A stretch of DNA of 27,883 nucleotides from positions 1 through 27,883 of IMG/VR virus record IMGVR_UViG_3300000242_000120; one strand, 5' to 3'. The stretch comes from a virus. Each line of letters starts with the position of its first letter. Position 1 is the stretch's first letter. Below the pieces are notes generated by a model. That model was not told the DNA's origin and made no database searches. It saw nothing but the letters and a program-made list of their open reading frames with translations. This document shows, one piece after another, positions 1 through 7,131 of the stretch. The position numbers and the translations under genes are program-made.

Positions 1-1240
1 CTGTGTCGTTTAGATCCTTTGAGTCGAGTTTGTATTGCTTTCTATTGAAAAAGGCTTCTTTTAGTGCTATAAAGAACAATTCTTCATTCTCAAGTATACT
101 ATTGATTTGGTTTAAAATAGCCTTATCAATTTCATCTGTTTTTATTGCATCATTTTGACAAGTTTTAGCTGAAACGTTGGAACTGCATAATATATGAGAT
201 GAGCTGTTAAGCTTTGTATTATTTCCTTTGTATCTGAAGTTCTTGTTACAATGTGAACAATGGAACATTCCAGAATAAAAAGTAGTAGAAGTGTATTTTT
301 TATTGTCGATTTTTCCAGTTGAGTTATGATACTTCTTTATTCTATTAATTCTGATTTCTTGAGCTAGCAAGAATTGTTCTTTAGTTATGATTGCATCGTG
401 ATTATTTTCTACTACATATTTAGGAAGTTTTCCATCATTTCTAACTTTATTTTTTGATTTAAAACTTGGTCGATAAGTTTTCTGCATCGTTAATGTTCCT
501 GTGTATATATCGTTTTTAAGAATATAGTTTATTGTACTTTTCTGCCAGACTGTTTTGCCAGTATTTGTTTTTAAGTTATTTGTTGTTAACCAATTTATTA
601 TATCTGGTGATGTGATTCCTTTAATATACATTTCATAAATCTTTCTAACACCAACTGCCTGTTCTTCATCAATAATAAATTTTCCTTGCTCATCATTGGA
701 ATAACCGTATACTTTAGATCCTAATAATTTCACGTTTCCATTTTTGAATCTGTTTCGCACACTCCATTTAACATTTTCACTTACATTCTTTGCTTCTTCT
801 TGAGCGATTCCTGATAGTACAGAAATTACAAACTCAATTTTGGGATCCAACGAGGATATATTTTCATTCTCAAAGAACACTTCGGTTCCATAACTTTTTA
901 ACTTTCTTAAAATATCAATACTGTCAATTGTGTTTCTCGAAAACCTTGATATCGATTTAGTAATAACCATATCAATATGTCCGGCTTTGGCAACTTCAAT
1001 CATTTTGTTAAAATCATCTCTATATTTAGTATTCGTTCCACTTTTCCCTTCATCTGCATAAACACCTGCAAAATCCCATTCAACATTATTTAATATCATA
1101 TCTGAGTATGTTCTTATCTGAGTATCAAAACTTTCAATTGCTACATCTTTGATGGTTGACACTCTAGCATAAGCACATACTCTTTTTCTTTTGAATGTCA
1201 TTTCTACTTTATCGTAGTTTATTATCTCATGGACTTCCAT
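1..1240 (-). CDS. Large serine recombinase, first copy (partial, C-terminus beyond window)
   Basis: The frame is open from an ATG at 1240 to the window edge (about 413 codons). The N-terminus carries the resolvase catalytic motif ARVST (nucleophile about Ser28), followed by a YADEGKSGT segment and the ITKSISRFSRN helix, all typical of large serine integrases. A Recombinase domain follows, then a zinc-ribbon-like part with C-x2-C (FHCSHC) and later cysteines. The family cuts both strands at attachment sites through a phosphoserine link and catalyses directional integration. The ATG overlaps the TAA of the upstream recombinase (TAATG) behind a perfect AGGAGG site, so the two are translationally coupled. 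The coiled-coil C-terminus that controls directionality is not in the window. Confidence 0.93.
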   Translation of the reverse strand, partial: MEVHEIINYDKVEMTFKRKRVCAYARVSTIKDVAIESFDTQIRTYSDMILNNVEWDFAGVYADEGKSGTNTKYRDDFNKMIEVAKAGHIDMVITKSISRFSRNTIDSIDILRKLKSYGTEVFFENENISSLDPKIEFVISVLSGIAQEEAKNVSENVKWSVRNRFKNGNVKLLGSKVYGYSNDEQGKFIIDEEQAVGVRKIYEMYIKGITSPDIINWLTTNNLKTNTGKTVWQKSTINYILKNDIYTGTLTMQKTYRPSFKSKNKVRNDGKLPKYVVENNHDAIITKEQFLLAQEIRINRIKKYHNSTGKIDNKKYTSTTFYSGMFHCSHCNKNFRYKGNNTKLNSSSHILCSSNVSAKTCQNDAIKTDEIDKAILNQINSILENEELFFIALKEAFFNRKQYKLDSKDLNDT

Positions 1241-2883
1241 TAAATACCTCCTTCGACAGTATATTTTAGAGTCATATTTGTTTTTGAAGATGTGAATGTA
1301 TCGTTAAGAATTATTGATTTTTCAGCTGCTATATCTCTTAGATTGAACTTTATTTCAGTTGAGCTGATTTGAATAATTTCAAAAAATAGTGAATCAACAA
1401 GTTCATATGTTAAGTCTTCTTTGTCAATGAGAAACTCATGTAAAGAATCTAATTTACTTTTATCTCTATAACCTTTAGTTAGGTTTTCCTGAAGATGAGT
1501 GATTTCAATATTGATAATATCAATTTGCTCTTTCTTATTAAAATATAGTTGTTCATAATGCCTTGAGTCTTGAGCATCTTTAACTTGAAGATTCAGAATA
1601 TTTTTAAGTTCTTTTTCAAGTATTTTTATATCTGCTCTTTTCTTAACTATTGTTTCAAATACAGGAACTTCTGATATGTGTTTTTGTAATCCTACAATAG
1701 TATGTTCAAGAAGTTGATTTTCATTTAAATCCAATTTCTTAATTATCAGTTTTGTCAATTCCGTTAAAGTATCATTGTCAATTGCCTTCATATTACATTG
1801 AACATTGCTTTTATATTTATTTTTACATGTAAGGACAACTCTTTTACTTGGCCTATTGTAATTGTAGTAATGTCGATTTAGTGTTCTTCCACACTCGCTA
1901 CAAGTAACCTGACCTGTAAAAGGATAAGTCTTTTTGTAAGTAGAACCACCCTTTTTTGCCCTATCCTTTTTATAGAGTTGTACAACCTCGAACATTTCTC
2001 TAGGAATTATTGGTTCGTGATTATTCATTACGTAATATTGTGGTGCATGGCCATTGTTCCTAATTGATTTATGAGTTAAATAATCAACAACAACCCTTTT
2101 CTGCAGTAATGCATCTCCACAATATTTTTCATTAGTAATGATTCCGTTGATGGAAGCAGAAGTCCATTTTACTTCTCCTCGTCCATTTACAAACTGAAAT
2201 TCAGTAAGTATTTTAGCGATAGAGTTTGCCGATTCACCGCTCATATACATATTAAATATCTTCTTTACAGTTTTTGCTTGTTTTTTATTTATGATAATTT
2301 TTTTATTCTCATCTTTATCATATCCTAAGAACCTTGTTGTATTTATTGTAACCTTACCTTCTTTGAACCTTTTCCTATAACCCCATTTAACATTTTCACT
2401 AATATTCCTAGCTTCCTCTTGAGCTATTGAAGAAAAGATTGTAAGCATGAAGTCGACTTTTGTATCAGATGAATAAAGGTTTTCTTTCTCAAAGTAGACT
2501 TCAACTCCAATTTCACGGAACTTCTGGATAACTTGAAGACTGTCTACTGTGTTTCTTGAAAATCTAGAAATTGATTTTGTTAATACTAAATCAATTAATC
2601 CATTCTCTGCGTCTCTGATAAGCCTCATAAAATTTGGTCTTTTTTTCATACTGGTTCCTGAGATTCCCTCATCAGCATACATTCCAACAAATGTCCATTC
2701 TGGATTTTCTTTAATTCTTTGTGTGTATTCATCAATTTGAACATTATAGCTATTCAATTGATCTTCAGTATCTGTCGATACCCTTGCATAAGCACATACT
2801 CTTTTCTTTACAAAATCTTCTGAAGTAAAATCGGATGTTAACTTTACAGTTGGTTCAATTACTATTACTCTTTTTTCTTCCAT
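1240..2883 (-). CDS. Large serine recombinase, second copy
   Basis: A complete protein of 547 residues, in the usual size range of large serine integrases. The catalytic domain has ARVST with the nucleophile at about Ser36, then YADEGISGT and TKSISRFSRN. The zinc ribbon is visible as TCSECG followed by a later C...C pair, and the C-terminal third is charged and helical, fitting the coiled coil that regulates synapsis. I place the start at 2883 because AAGGAGGG lies four bases upstream; a longer reading from 2913 has no comparable site. The catalytic cores of the two recombinases resemble each other but are clearly diverged, so this is a paralogous pair rather than a recent duplication. It could be the integrase, one half of a ccrA/ccrB-like pair, or the excision partner. 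Confidence 0.93.
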   Translation of the reverse strand: MEEKRVIVIEPTVKLTSDFTSEDFVKKRVCAYARVSTDTEDQLNSYNVQIDEYTQRIKENPEWTFVGMYADEGISGTSMKKRPNFMRLIRDAENGLIDLVLTKSISRFSRNTVDSLQVIQKFREIGVEVYFEKENLYSSDTKVDFMLTIFSSIAQEEARNISENVKWGYRKRFKEGKVTINTTRFLGYDKDENKKIIINKKQAKTVKKIFNMYMSGESANSIAKILTEFQFVNGRGEVKWTSASINGIITNEKYCGDALLQKRVVVDYLTHKSIRNNGHAPQYYVMNNHEPIIPREMFEVVQLYKKDRAKKGGSTYKKTYPFTGQVTCSECGRTLNRHYYNYNRPSKRVVLTCKNKYKSNVQCNMKAIDNDTLTELTKLIIKKLDLNENQLLEHTIVGLQKHISEVPVFETIVKKRADIKILEKELKNILNLQVKDAQDSRHYEQLYFNKKEQIDIINIEITHLQENLTKGYRDKSKLDSLHEFLIDKEDLTYELVDSLFFEIIQISSTEIKFNLRDIAAEKSIILNDTFTSSKTNMTLKYTVEGGI

Positions 2884-2957
2884 AATACCCTCCTTTTTCA
2901 TTACATTAATCACTCAAGAAGCAATTAATAGCAAGTTAATATAAATTCATTGTTTAT

Positions 2958-3101
2958 TCATCGCTGTACTGGGATATTATGTTTTTCCATTAAATCAAGT
3001 AATGAATTGTACCATTCGCTAAATGATATTTTTCTCTCTTTAAATAATATATCCAAATAATACTTTTTAATTCGATATGAACACTCGTTTTTAATTTCCA
3101 T
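2958..3101 (-). CDS. Small SHOCT-like hypothetical protein
   Basis: Forty-seven codons beginning MEIKNEC, with AGAAAGG five bases before the ATG. The longer frame to 3173 has no ribosome site and runs back through the hairpin at 3126-3147, so I reject it. The product is helical with a repeated short-helix look (ILFKERKISFSEWYNSL), recalling the small SHOCT-type proteins often found beside Gram-positive serine recombinases. It is transcribed in the same direction as the recombinases and ends about 75 bases before the second one. Function is unknown; a role as recombination cofactor is a guess from position only. Confidence 0.5.
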   Translation of the reverse strand: MEIKNECSYRIKKYYLDILFKERKISFSEWYNSLLDLMEKHNIPVQR

Positions 3102-3120
3102 AATTGCCTTTCTGAACATG

Positions 3121-3147
3121 AAAAAAGGAATTGCATTTGCAATTCCT
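3121..3147 (-). terminator. Rho-independent terminator after the repressor gene
   Basis: Perfect 10-base arms AGGAATTGCA and TGCAATTCCT are separated by two bases (3126-3135 and 3138-3147) and, read on the minus strand, are followed by six T. It lies about 100 bases downstream of the repressor stop and 20 bases before the start of the 47-codon gene. It would therefore stop repressor transcripts or attenuate read-through into the recombinase genes. The stem is A/T-rich, so strength is uncertain. Confidence 0.6.
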
Positions 3148-3249
3148 AAGATTGGGGATGGATTAGTGTTCACCTATGATGATTATCTAACCTACCGATG
3201 TAAGTATACCAAACAATTAATTTTGGCGCTACCTGCACGGAGCTTATAT

Positions 3250-3846
3250 TTAAAAAAAGTTTACGATATTTATTTCTTTTTCAAGCGCTGACATTAAAAC
3301 ACCTTTAAAAGCTATGTTTTCAGCTTGCGCCTTATTGAAGTAAAATGGCTCATCGTTAATATAGAAATGGCCACCTCCATAATGATTGTAATGGATTTTT
3401 GATATGTATGGTTTATTGTAATATTCAAGAAGCATTACTCTACCCTTTTGATAAGTTGTAGTTTTCCAAAAGAATAGTTTTGATAATTCATCTTCAGTTA
3501 CACAGATTACATCATCCAATACAGTAGATATACTGACAGGCATAACTTCTTTAAGTGTGCCTTCTATCCTTTCGTACGATCGAAATGATAGAGAGTTATC
3601 ATTTCGGAGAGAGAAGGGGTTTCCAACAATAACATCAATCGAAGTATTATAAAATCCAGATAGAGTAATTAAGTCGCGAATTCCAATCTCTCTAGCGCCA
3701 ACTTCGTAGTTTAAATATCCTTGTCTAGACTTTCCAATAATCTTTGCAACATTGGTTGTTGAAAGATTATGTTTAAGTCTTAATCGTTTTAAGCTTTCAC
3801 TAATAAATAATTTATTTAAATCTTCTTCTGACTTTTCGGGTTCCAT
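3250..3846 (-). CDS. CI-like XRE-family repressor
   Basis: A 198-residue protein with an N-terminal helix-turn-helix of the XRE/lambda-repressor class at about residues 17-75. The C-terminal half (about 110-198) has a strand-rich pattern, including KGRVMLLEYYNKPYISKI, which resembles the S24/LexA dimerisation fold. I cannot find a GDSM-like catalytic serine, so self-cleavage may be lost. GAGG sits seven bases before the ATG. The gene reads leftward, divergent from the early operon and away from the control region at 3847-4087, exactly as a lysogeny repressor should. It probably represses the rightward genes and its own promoter. The early-operon antirepressor is its likely antagonist. Confidence 0.82.
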   Translation of the reverse strand: MEPEKSEEDLNKLFISESLKRLRLKHNLSTTNVAKIIGKSRQGYLNYEVGAREIGIRDLITLSGFYNTSIDVIVGNPFSLRNDNSLSFRSYERIEGTLKEVMPVSISTVLDDVICVTEDELSKLFFWKTTTYQKGRVMLLEYYNKPYISKIHYNHYGGGHFYINDEPFYFNKAQAENIAFKGVLMSALEKEINIVNFF

Positions 3847-3887
3847 AGATTATCCTCGCTTAAATTTTTTGTAAATCTCATACGCTA

Positions 3888-3917
3888 ATTATAAGACAAC
3901 AAATGTTGTTATGTCAA
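3888..3917 (-). promoter_or_regulatory. Repressor gene promoter
   Basis: On the minus strand a consensus -35 TTGACA (3917-3912) is followed after 18 bases by a consensus -10 TATAAT (3893-3888), about 40 bases upstream of the repressor start. A palindrome fills the spacer (next entry), so this promoter is probably autoregulated. Confidence 0.75.
3896..3909. promoter_or_regulatory. Palindromic operator in the repressor promoter
   Basis: ACAACA-AA-TGTTGT is a perfect dyad lying between the -35 and -10 of the leftward promoter. A dimeric XRE protein bound here would block RNA polymerase. It is the likeliest binding site for the repressor or for the Cro-like protein. The same half-site recurs at 3975-3993. 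Confidence 0.6.
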
Positions 3918-3925
3918 ATATTATT

Positions 3926-3937
3926 GTAAACATTTAC
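3926..3937. promoter_or_regulatory. Second short dyad in the switch region
   Basis: GTAAA-CA-TTTAC, five-base arms around two bases, upstream of the leftward promoter. Short A/T-rich dyads arise easily by chance, so this is only a candidate operator. Confidence 0.3.
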
Positions 3938-3974
3938 TCAATATATGTCAAAATATGATATTATATACTGTTTG

Positions 3975-3993
3975 AACAACTCTTTTTGTTGTT
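3975..3993. promoter_or_regulatory. AACAAC/GTTGTT inverted repeat in the switch region
   Basis: AACAAC (3975-3980) and GTTGTT (3988-3993) face each other across seven bases. The arms match the half-sites of the operator at 3896-3909, although the spacing is wider. It may be a second site for the same regulator controlling the rightward operon. A further GTT follows, so the exact register is unsure. Confidence 0.4.
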
Positions 3994-4041
3994 GTTAACG
4001 AAACGTCATTGTAGATTATTTTCAGATAGTATTTTATATTA

Positions 4042-4047
4042 TATAAT
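4042..4047 (+). promoter_or_regulatory. Candidate -10 of the rightward early promoter
   Basis: TATAAT lies 41 bases upstream of the first early gene. The base run is very A/T-rich, and no good -35 stands 16-18 bases upstream, so activation or a different register (TATATT at 4035-4040) is possible. Confidence 0.35.
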
Positions 4048-4087
4048 CTAAGATACCATCTAAAAATACATCAAGGGAGGAACATTA

Positions 4088-4381
4088 TTGCAACTTAAAG
4101 AACAAAATAAAAAGGCTAAGAAAAAGCAAAATAAAAAGACATCACTTCCAAGGTTTTATTTGATGGAAAGAAGAACTGAGTTAGGGTATTCTGTTGAGAT
4201 GGCATCAAGAGAGTGTGAAATATCACCTTACTATTATTTCCAATTGGAAAATGGGATGCGTGGCAAAAACCTAACAGTAAGACTTCTTCTAAGATTAATA
4301 AAGGCATTGGAAATGGATCCACTTGATTTCTTAACTAGTGAAGCAGATTATATTGATTATTTAAACGAGATTAATAAATAA
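4088..4381 (+). CDS. Cro-like XRE helix-turn-helix regulator
   Basis: A 97-residue protein with a lysine-rich N-terminus and a compact XRE helix-turn-helix at about residues 24-82, including ASRECEISPYYYFQLENG. It starts at a TTG codon: GGGAGG lies seven bases upstream, and no ATG in frame has a comparable site. It is the first rightward gene after the divergent control region, the position of Cro in lambdoid phages. The gene is followed after eight bases by the tyrosine recombinase and is surely co-transcribed with it. The product probably represses the leftward promoter or modulates the early operon. The lysine-rich tail before the HTH may add nonspecific DNA contacts. Confidence 0.75.
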   Translation: MQLKEQNKKAKKKQNKKTSLPRFYLMERRTELGYSVEMASRECEISPYYYFQLENGMRGKNLTVRLLLRLIKALEMDPLDFLTSEADYIDYLNEINK

Positions 4382-4389
4382 GGTGAAAC

Positions 4390-5298
4390 ATGAATAAAGG
4401 CAATTCCCTGAAGACCTACATTAGTGAATACATTGAGTATATTGATTTAAAAGAAAATACTAAAGTAGGATATGAAAGGATTTTATTAGAGTTTGCAACT
4501 TATGTGGACAGATTACCTAACCTACCAACTAGGAAAGATGTCATTAATTATCGAGAGAAAATTAAAAGAAGATTAAAAGCTTCATCAGTACAGAAACATA
4601 TAGTAGTTATTAGAAATTTCTATAGATGGTATTCCATTGAAGGTTATGGACAAAATATAGCTGAAGGTGTAAAAGGAATGAAAATAGAATCTAATTTTAA
4701 AAGAGAAGCCCTAACGGTTAATGATTCTATTAAACTACTAAAAAGAGCTGAGGAATTGGCTGAACAAGACATTGTGAAATTAAGAAATTATGCTTTAATT
4801 GCATTGCTCATTACTACAGGACTAAGAACTATTGAAGTGGAAAGGGCTGATTTTGATGACATTGTCCAATCTGATGATATAAACATTCTGTATGTTAGAG
4901 GTAAAGGAAGAGATGAGAAAGCAGATTATGTGAAGTTGTCTCCTCAAATTTTCAGAATAATTGAAGCATATATGTACGAACGATCTGATAGTTACGAGCC
5001 GTTGTTCATTAATCACGATTATAAAAACATAGGAACAAGGATTAAAACACGAACTATTAGAGGAGTAGTAAAAGAATATTTACGGCTGATAGGAATAGAT
5101 AACCCTAGATATTCAGCACATAGTTTAAGGCATACAACAGCTACCCTTTCATTAGAAGAAGGGGCTACTATTGATGAAACACAACAATTATTAAGGCATA
5201 AGGACCCATCTACAACACAAATCTATGTTCATAGAATGAAAAAAAGAAAAGAGAATTATGAAAAAAAGATAAGTGATAGATTGTTTGGAAAAGAATAA
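4390..5298 (+). CDS. Tyrosine recombinase (XerC/D-like integrase)
   Basis: 302 residues, the length of XerC/XerD and small phage integrases. An N-terminal SAM-like core-binding domain occupies about residues 5-95. The catalytic domain shows Arg145 (TTGLRTIEV), Lys172 (GKG), His244-x-x-Arg247 (HSLRH), His270 (RHKDP) and the nucleophile Tyr279 (IYVH), so all active-site residues are present. It is the second gene of the rightward early operon rather than standing beside an att site. This suggests induction-dependent work such as excision, resolution of multimers or inversion. That it coexists with two serine recombinases in one element is odd. It could alternatively be the true integrase, with the serine pair belonging to a neighbouring element. 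Confidence 0.9.
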   Translation: MNKGNSLKTYISEYIEYIDLKENTKVGYERILLEFATYVDRLPNLPTRKDVINYREKIKRRLKASSVQKHIVVIRNFYRWYSIEGYGQNIAEGVKGMKIESNFKREALTVNDSIKLLKRAEELAEQDIVKLRNYALIALLITTGLRTIEVERADFDDIVQSDDINILYVRGKGRDEKADYVKLSPQIFRIIEAYMYERSDSYEPLFINHDYKNIGTRIKTRTIRGVVKEYLRLIGIDNPRYSAHSLRHTTATLSLEEGATIDETQQLLRHKDPSTTQIYVHRMKKRKENYEKKISDRLFGKE

Positions 5299-5325
5299 CT
5301 AACAAAACTTACCGGAGGATGAATT

Positions 5326-6075
5326 ATGATTAAAGAATTTGCAAATGCTGATTATGGCGTAGTAAGAACTACTTTAATTGATGAACAACCATACTTTTGC
5401 TTAGTTGATGTTGCTAGAATGTTTGGGATCAAGAACGTTCAGAATTGTAGAACGAAGATACCTTCAAGTGATATTGCTACAGTAGAAGTAGGTAATAAAA
5501 AAAGTTCTGAGAATAAAATATTTTTTACTGCGAAATACTTAACCACATGCCTCTTCACTTCAAAGAGGGCAGAAGCAGAAATGATTTTTGATTGGTTAAA
5601 TAGAGTATGTTTACCACAATTATTAAAGTATTATGACTACCAAATTGAAGATTTTAGTGATCCAGACACAATAATAAAGTTCCTAGATGAATATCAGGAT
5701 TTAAGAGTCAAGAATACAGTGCTAGAGACTTCGATTAAATTGAATGGGCCTAAGATAAAATCTATAGATAAACTTTTAGGTTCCTCAAGCTGTATTGATT
5801 TAGATATTATTCATGAAGTACTAAAGTTTCATGGAATAAGAAATATGGAACTATTGAGGATCCTGCGAGCTACTCACATCCTTGATGAGAAAAATCAACC
5901 TTATCAGGAATATTGTGATCGAAAGTATTTTAGAGTCATTGAAGCAAAAGTAGTCGCAGGTGGAAGTATAGTAACTTCTAATAGAACATATGTATATAAA
6001 AGTGGAATAGCATTTATTGAAAGAATTTTGAAAGACTATGAGGTGAAGCGAAATGTTAAGAACCAGGATAGATGA
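5326..6075 (+). CDS. Phage antirepressor, Bro-N plus ANT/KilA-C type
   Basis: 249 residues in two parts. The N-terminal ~105 residues match the Bro-N pattern (PYFCLVDVARMFGIKN, then FDWLNRVCLPQL). The C-terminal ~120 residues resemble the KilA-C/ANT domain, with MELLRILRATHILDEKNQPYQEY followed by a strand-rich YFRVIEAK...TYVYKSG stretch. Proteins of this kind bind DNA and antagonise CI-type repressors during induction. The start is an ATG preceded by CCGGAGGATGAATT, a strong ribosome site. It lies in the early operon 28 bases after the recombinase and overlaps the next gene by 23 bases. Confidence 0.85.
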   Translation: MIKEFANADYGVVRTTLIDEQPYFCLVDVARMFGIKNVQNCRTKIPSSDIATVEVGNKKSSENKIFFTAKYLTTCLFTSKRAEAEMIFDWLNRVCLPQLLKYYDYQIEDFSDPDTIIKFLDEYQDLRVKNTVLETSIKLNGPKIKSIDKLLGSSSCIDLDIIHEVLKFHGIRNMELLRILRATHILDEKNQPYQEYCDRKYFRVIEAKVVAGGSIVTSNRTYVYKSGIAFIERILKDYEVKRNVKNQDR

Positions 6076-6253
6076 AACAACTTACACAATCAATGAAGTA
6101 ATGGAAAAGACTGGATTTACAAGAAGAACAACAATGTCACATATTAAACAACGAAAACTTATTGCTTACAGAATTGGAAATCACTGGAAAGTCAGTGAAA
6201 TTGAGTTAACAAACTACATTAATACAATAAGGAAACGTAAGAAACACACCTAA
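6053..6253 (+). CDS. Excisionase-like helix-turn-helix protein
   Basis: A 66-residue basic protein with the winged-helix excisionase pattern (HTH_17/MerR-like): YTINEVMEKTGFTRRTTMSHIKQRKLIAYRIGNHWKVSEIELTNYI, where I see the helix-turn-helix followed by the wing and a closing helix. GAGGTG lies seven bases before the ATG, inside the end of the antirepressor gene. Its position three genes after a recombinase, in an induced operon, fits a directionality factor. It could equally be a small regulator of the downstream replication gene. Confidence 0.75.
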   Translation: MLRTRIDETTYTINEVMEKTGFTRRTTMSHIKQRKLIAYRIGNHWKVSEIELTNYINTIRKRKKHT

Positions 6254-6260
6254 GTGTTTC
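6241..6260 (+). other. Hairpin at the end of the early operon
   Basis: GAAACAC and GTGTTTC pair across six bases and enclose the stop codon of the excisionase-like gene. No run of T follows, so this is not a classic terminator. It may protect the 3' end or work together with the structured repeat that begins six bases later. Confidence 0.4.
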
Positions 6261-6265
6261 TGCTG

Positions 6266-6300
6266 TACCGGTAATGCTAGTGACCGGTGCAGTCATACAG
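6266..6300 (+). repeat. 35-bp direct repeat, copy 1
   Basis: Begins TACCGGTAAT and ends with CAG. It is identical to 12274-12308 at 32 of 35 positions, differing at repeat positions 11 (G/A), 19 (C/G) and 33 (C/G). It is richer in G and C than its surroundings. In this copy ACCGGT occurs twice, ten bases apart, and flanking CTGTA/TACAG could close an outer stem. It fills most of the gap between the excisionase-like gene and the replication gene. Its identity is not known to me: it could be an integration border, a regulator binding site or a structured RNA. Confidence 0.75.
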
Positions 6301-6311
6301 TAAATAGCTAA

Positions 6312-7124
6312 ATGGCGCGACCTTATAAAAGTGGGTTGGAATACTTCCCACTGGACGTGCATGTTTTTGAGGACCCAAAGCTGGAGTCACTCATTTATCA
6401 TTATGGACCCTTCGGTTCGTCTGTATATATCCGTATCTTAACTCTTGTCTATGGTAGCGGATATTACCTAGAATTGACAATCGATGAACTTGCGTTGAAA
6501 TTACACAAGTTATTTGGACCACATTGGATAAAGGTGGACAAGATCTTGGATATAATTCACGCCTGTGTTGAGCTTCGACTCTTTGAAAGAGCGCTCTTTC
6601 TACAGGGTGTAGTTACATCAGTATCTATACAGCGACAGTATATTCTTTCAACTAAAAGAAGGAAGAATATTGATATCGACAAGTATTGGTTGTTAGATTC
6701 CGCAACTATGGAACAATTAGGGGTCCTTTTAAACATGCAAAAAAATATAGATAATGTAAACAATAACTCAATTAATGTAAACAATAACTCAATTAATGTT
6801 AGCAATAGTACACAAAGTAAAAGGAAAAGTAAAAGAGATAAAAAAGATAAATTAGATAAAAGCATTTATGGGTTCCCCAAAATGCATTTTCTTACTAAGC
6901 TTCTTATTGAAAGAAAGTACTTAGAAGAAACACCAGGAGATATTATTAAATATAACAACTTGTTTGGAGAAGTTATTGGAACTTATGGATATGAACAGAC
7001 CTTAAGTGGAGTAAACTATCTTATTAGTTATGCAAAAAGAGCAAGTATTAAAATTGATGATCCATATAATTTTTTAAAGACTTCATTATTAAACAATATG
7101 GATATGCTTAGAAGAAGAGAATAG
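6312..7124 (+). CDS. Phage replication initiator-like protein (Lin1244/Lin1753 N-domain, DnaD-like C-terminus)
   Basis: 270 residues. The first ~110 match the Lin1244/Lin1753 N-terminal family (MARPYKSGLEYFPLDVHVFED...YGPFGSSVYIRILTLVYGSGYY), a winged-helix region seen in phage DnaD/replisome-loading proteins. A basic, low-complexity linker with tandem heptads (residues about 148-190) leads to a C-terminal helical segment (about 195-265) resembling a DnaD-like module. The start fits the family's MARP beginning, and a TAA immediately upstream in frame blocks any extension. Yet there is no Shine-Dalgarno site, only the repeat. The first ~350 bases are visibly richer in G and C and use C-ending codons, unlike the A/T-rich second half, so the gene looks like a recombinational mosaic. 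Confidence 0.75.
   Translation: MARPYKSGLEYFPLDVHVFEDPKLESLIYHYGPFGSSVYIRILTLVYGSGYYLELTIDELALKLHKLFGPHWIKVDKILDIIHACVELRLFERALFLQGVVTSVSIQRQYILSTKRRKNIDIDKYWLLDSATMEQLGVLLNMQKNIDNVNNNSINVNNNSINVSNSTQSKRKSKRDKKDKLDKSIYGFPKMHFLTKLLIERKYLEETPGDIIKYNNLFGEVIGTYGYEQTLSGVNYLISYAKRASIKIDDPYNFLKTSLLNNMDMLRRRE
6753..6794 (+). repeat. Two tandem 21-bp units in the replication gene linker
   Basis: Two identical 21-base units (6753-6773 and 6774-6794), followed by a degenerate third, encode NVNNNSI-NVNNNSI-NVSNSTQ. The length is a multiple of three, so copy-number change would keep the frame. Slippage here would only alter linker length between the two domains. Confidence 0.85.
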
Positions 7125-7131
7125 AGAAAGG

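Noticed and set aside
2549-2740. Plus-strand frame within the second serine recombinase
   Set aside because: Lies entirely inside a strongly supported gene on the other strand and has no family resemblance.
3174-3249. Phage attachment site between repressor and recombinase genes
   Set aside because: No repeat or core could be matched elsewhere in the window, and the element ends are not visible.
6265-6302. Repeat as a conserved coding remnant (PV-M/I-LV-T/S-GAVI reading)
   Set aside because: Both copies can be read in a common frame, but the three mismatches fall in different codon positions, copy 1 ends at once in TAA, and neither has a ribosome site.
6557-6865. Antisense 102-codon frame opposite the replication gene
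   Set aside because: Low-complexity leucine-rich translation of the tandem repeat and A/T-rich linker, no ribosome site; a shadow of the real gene.
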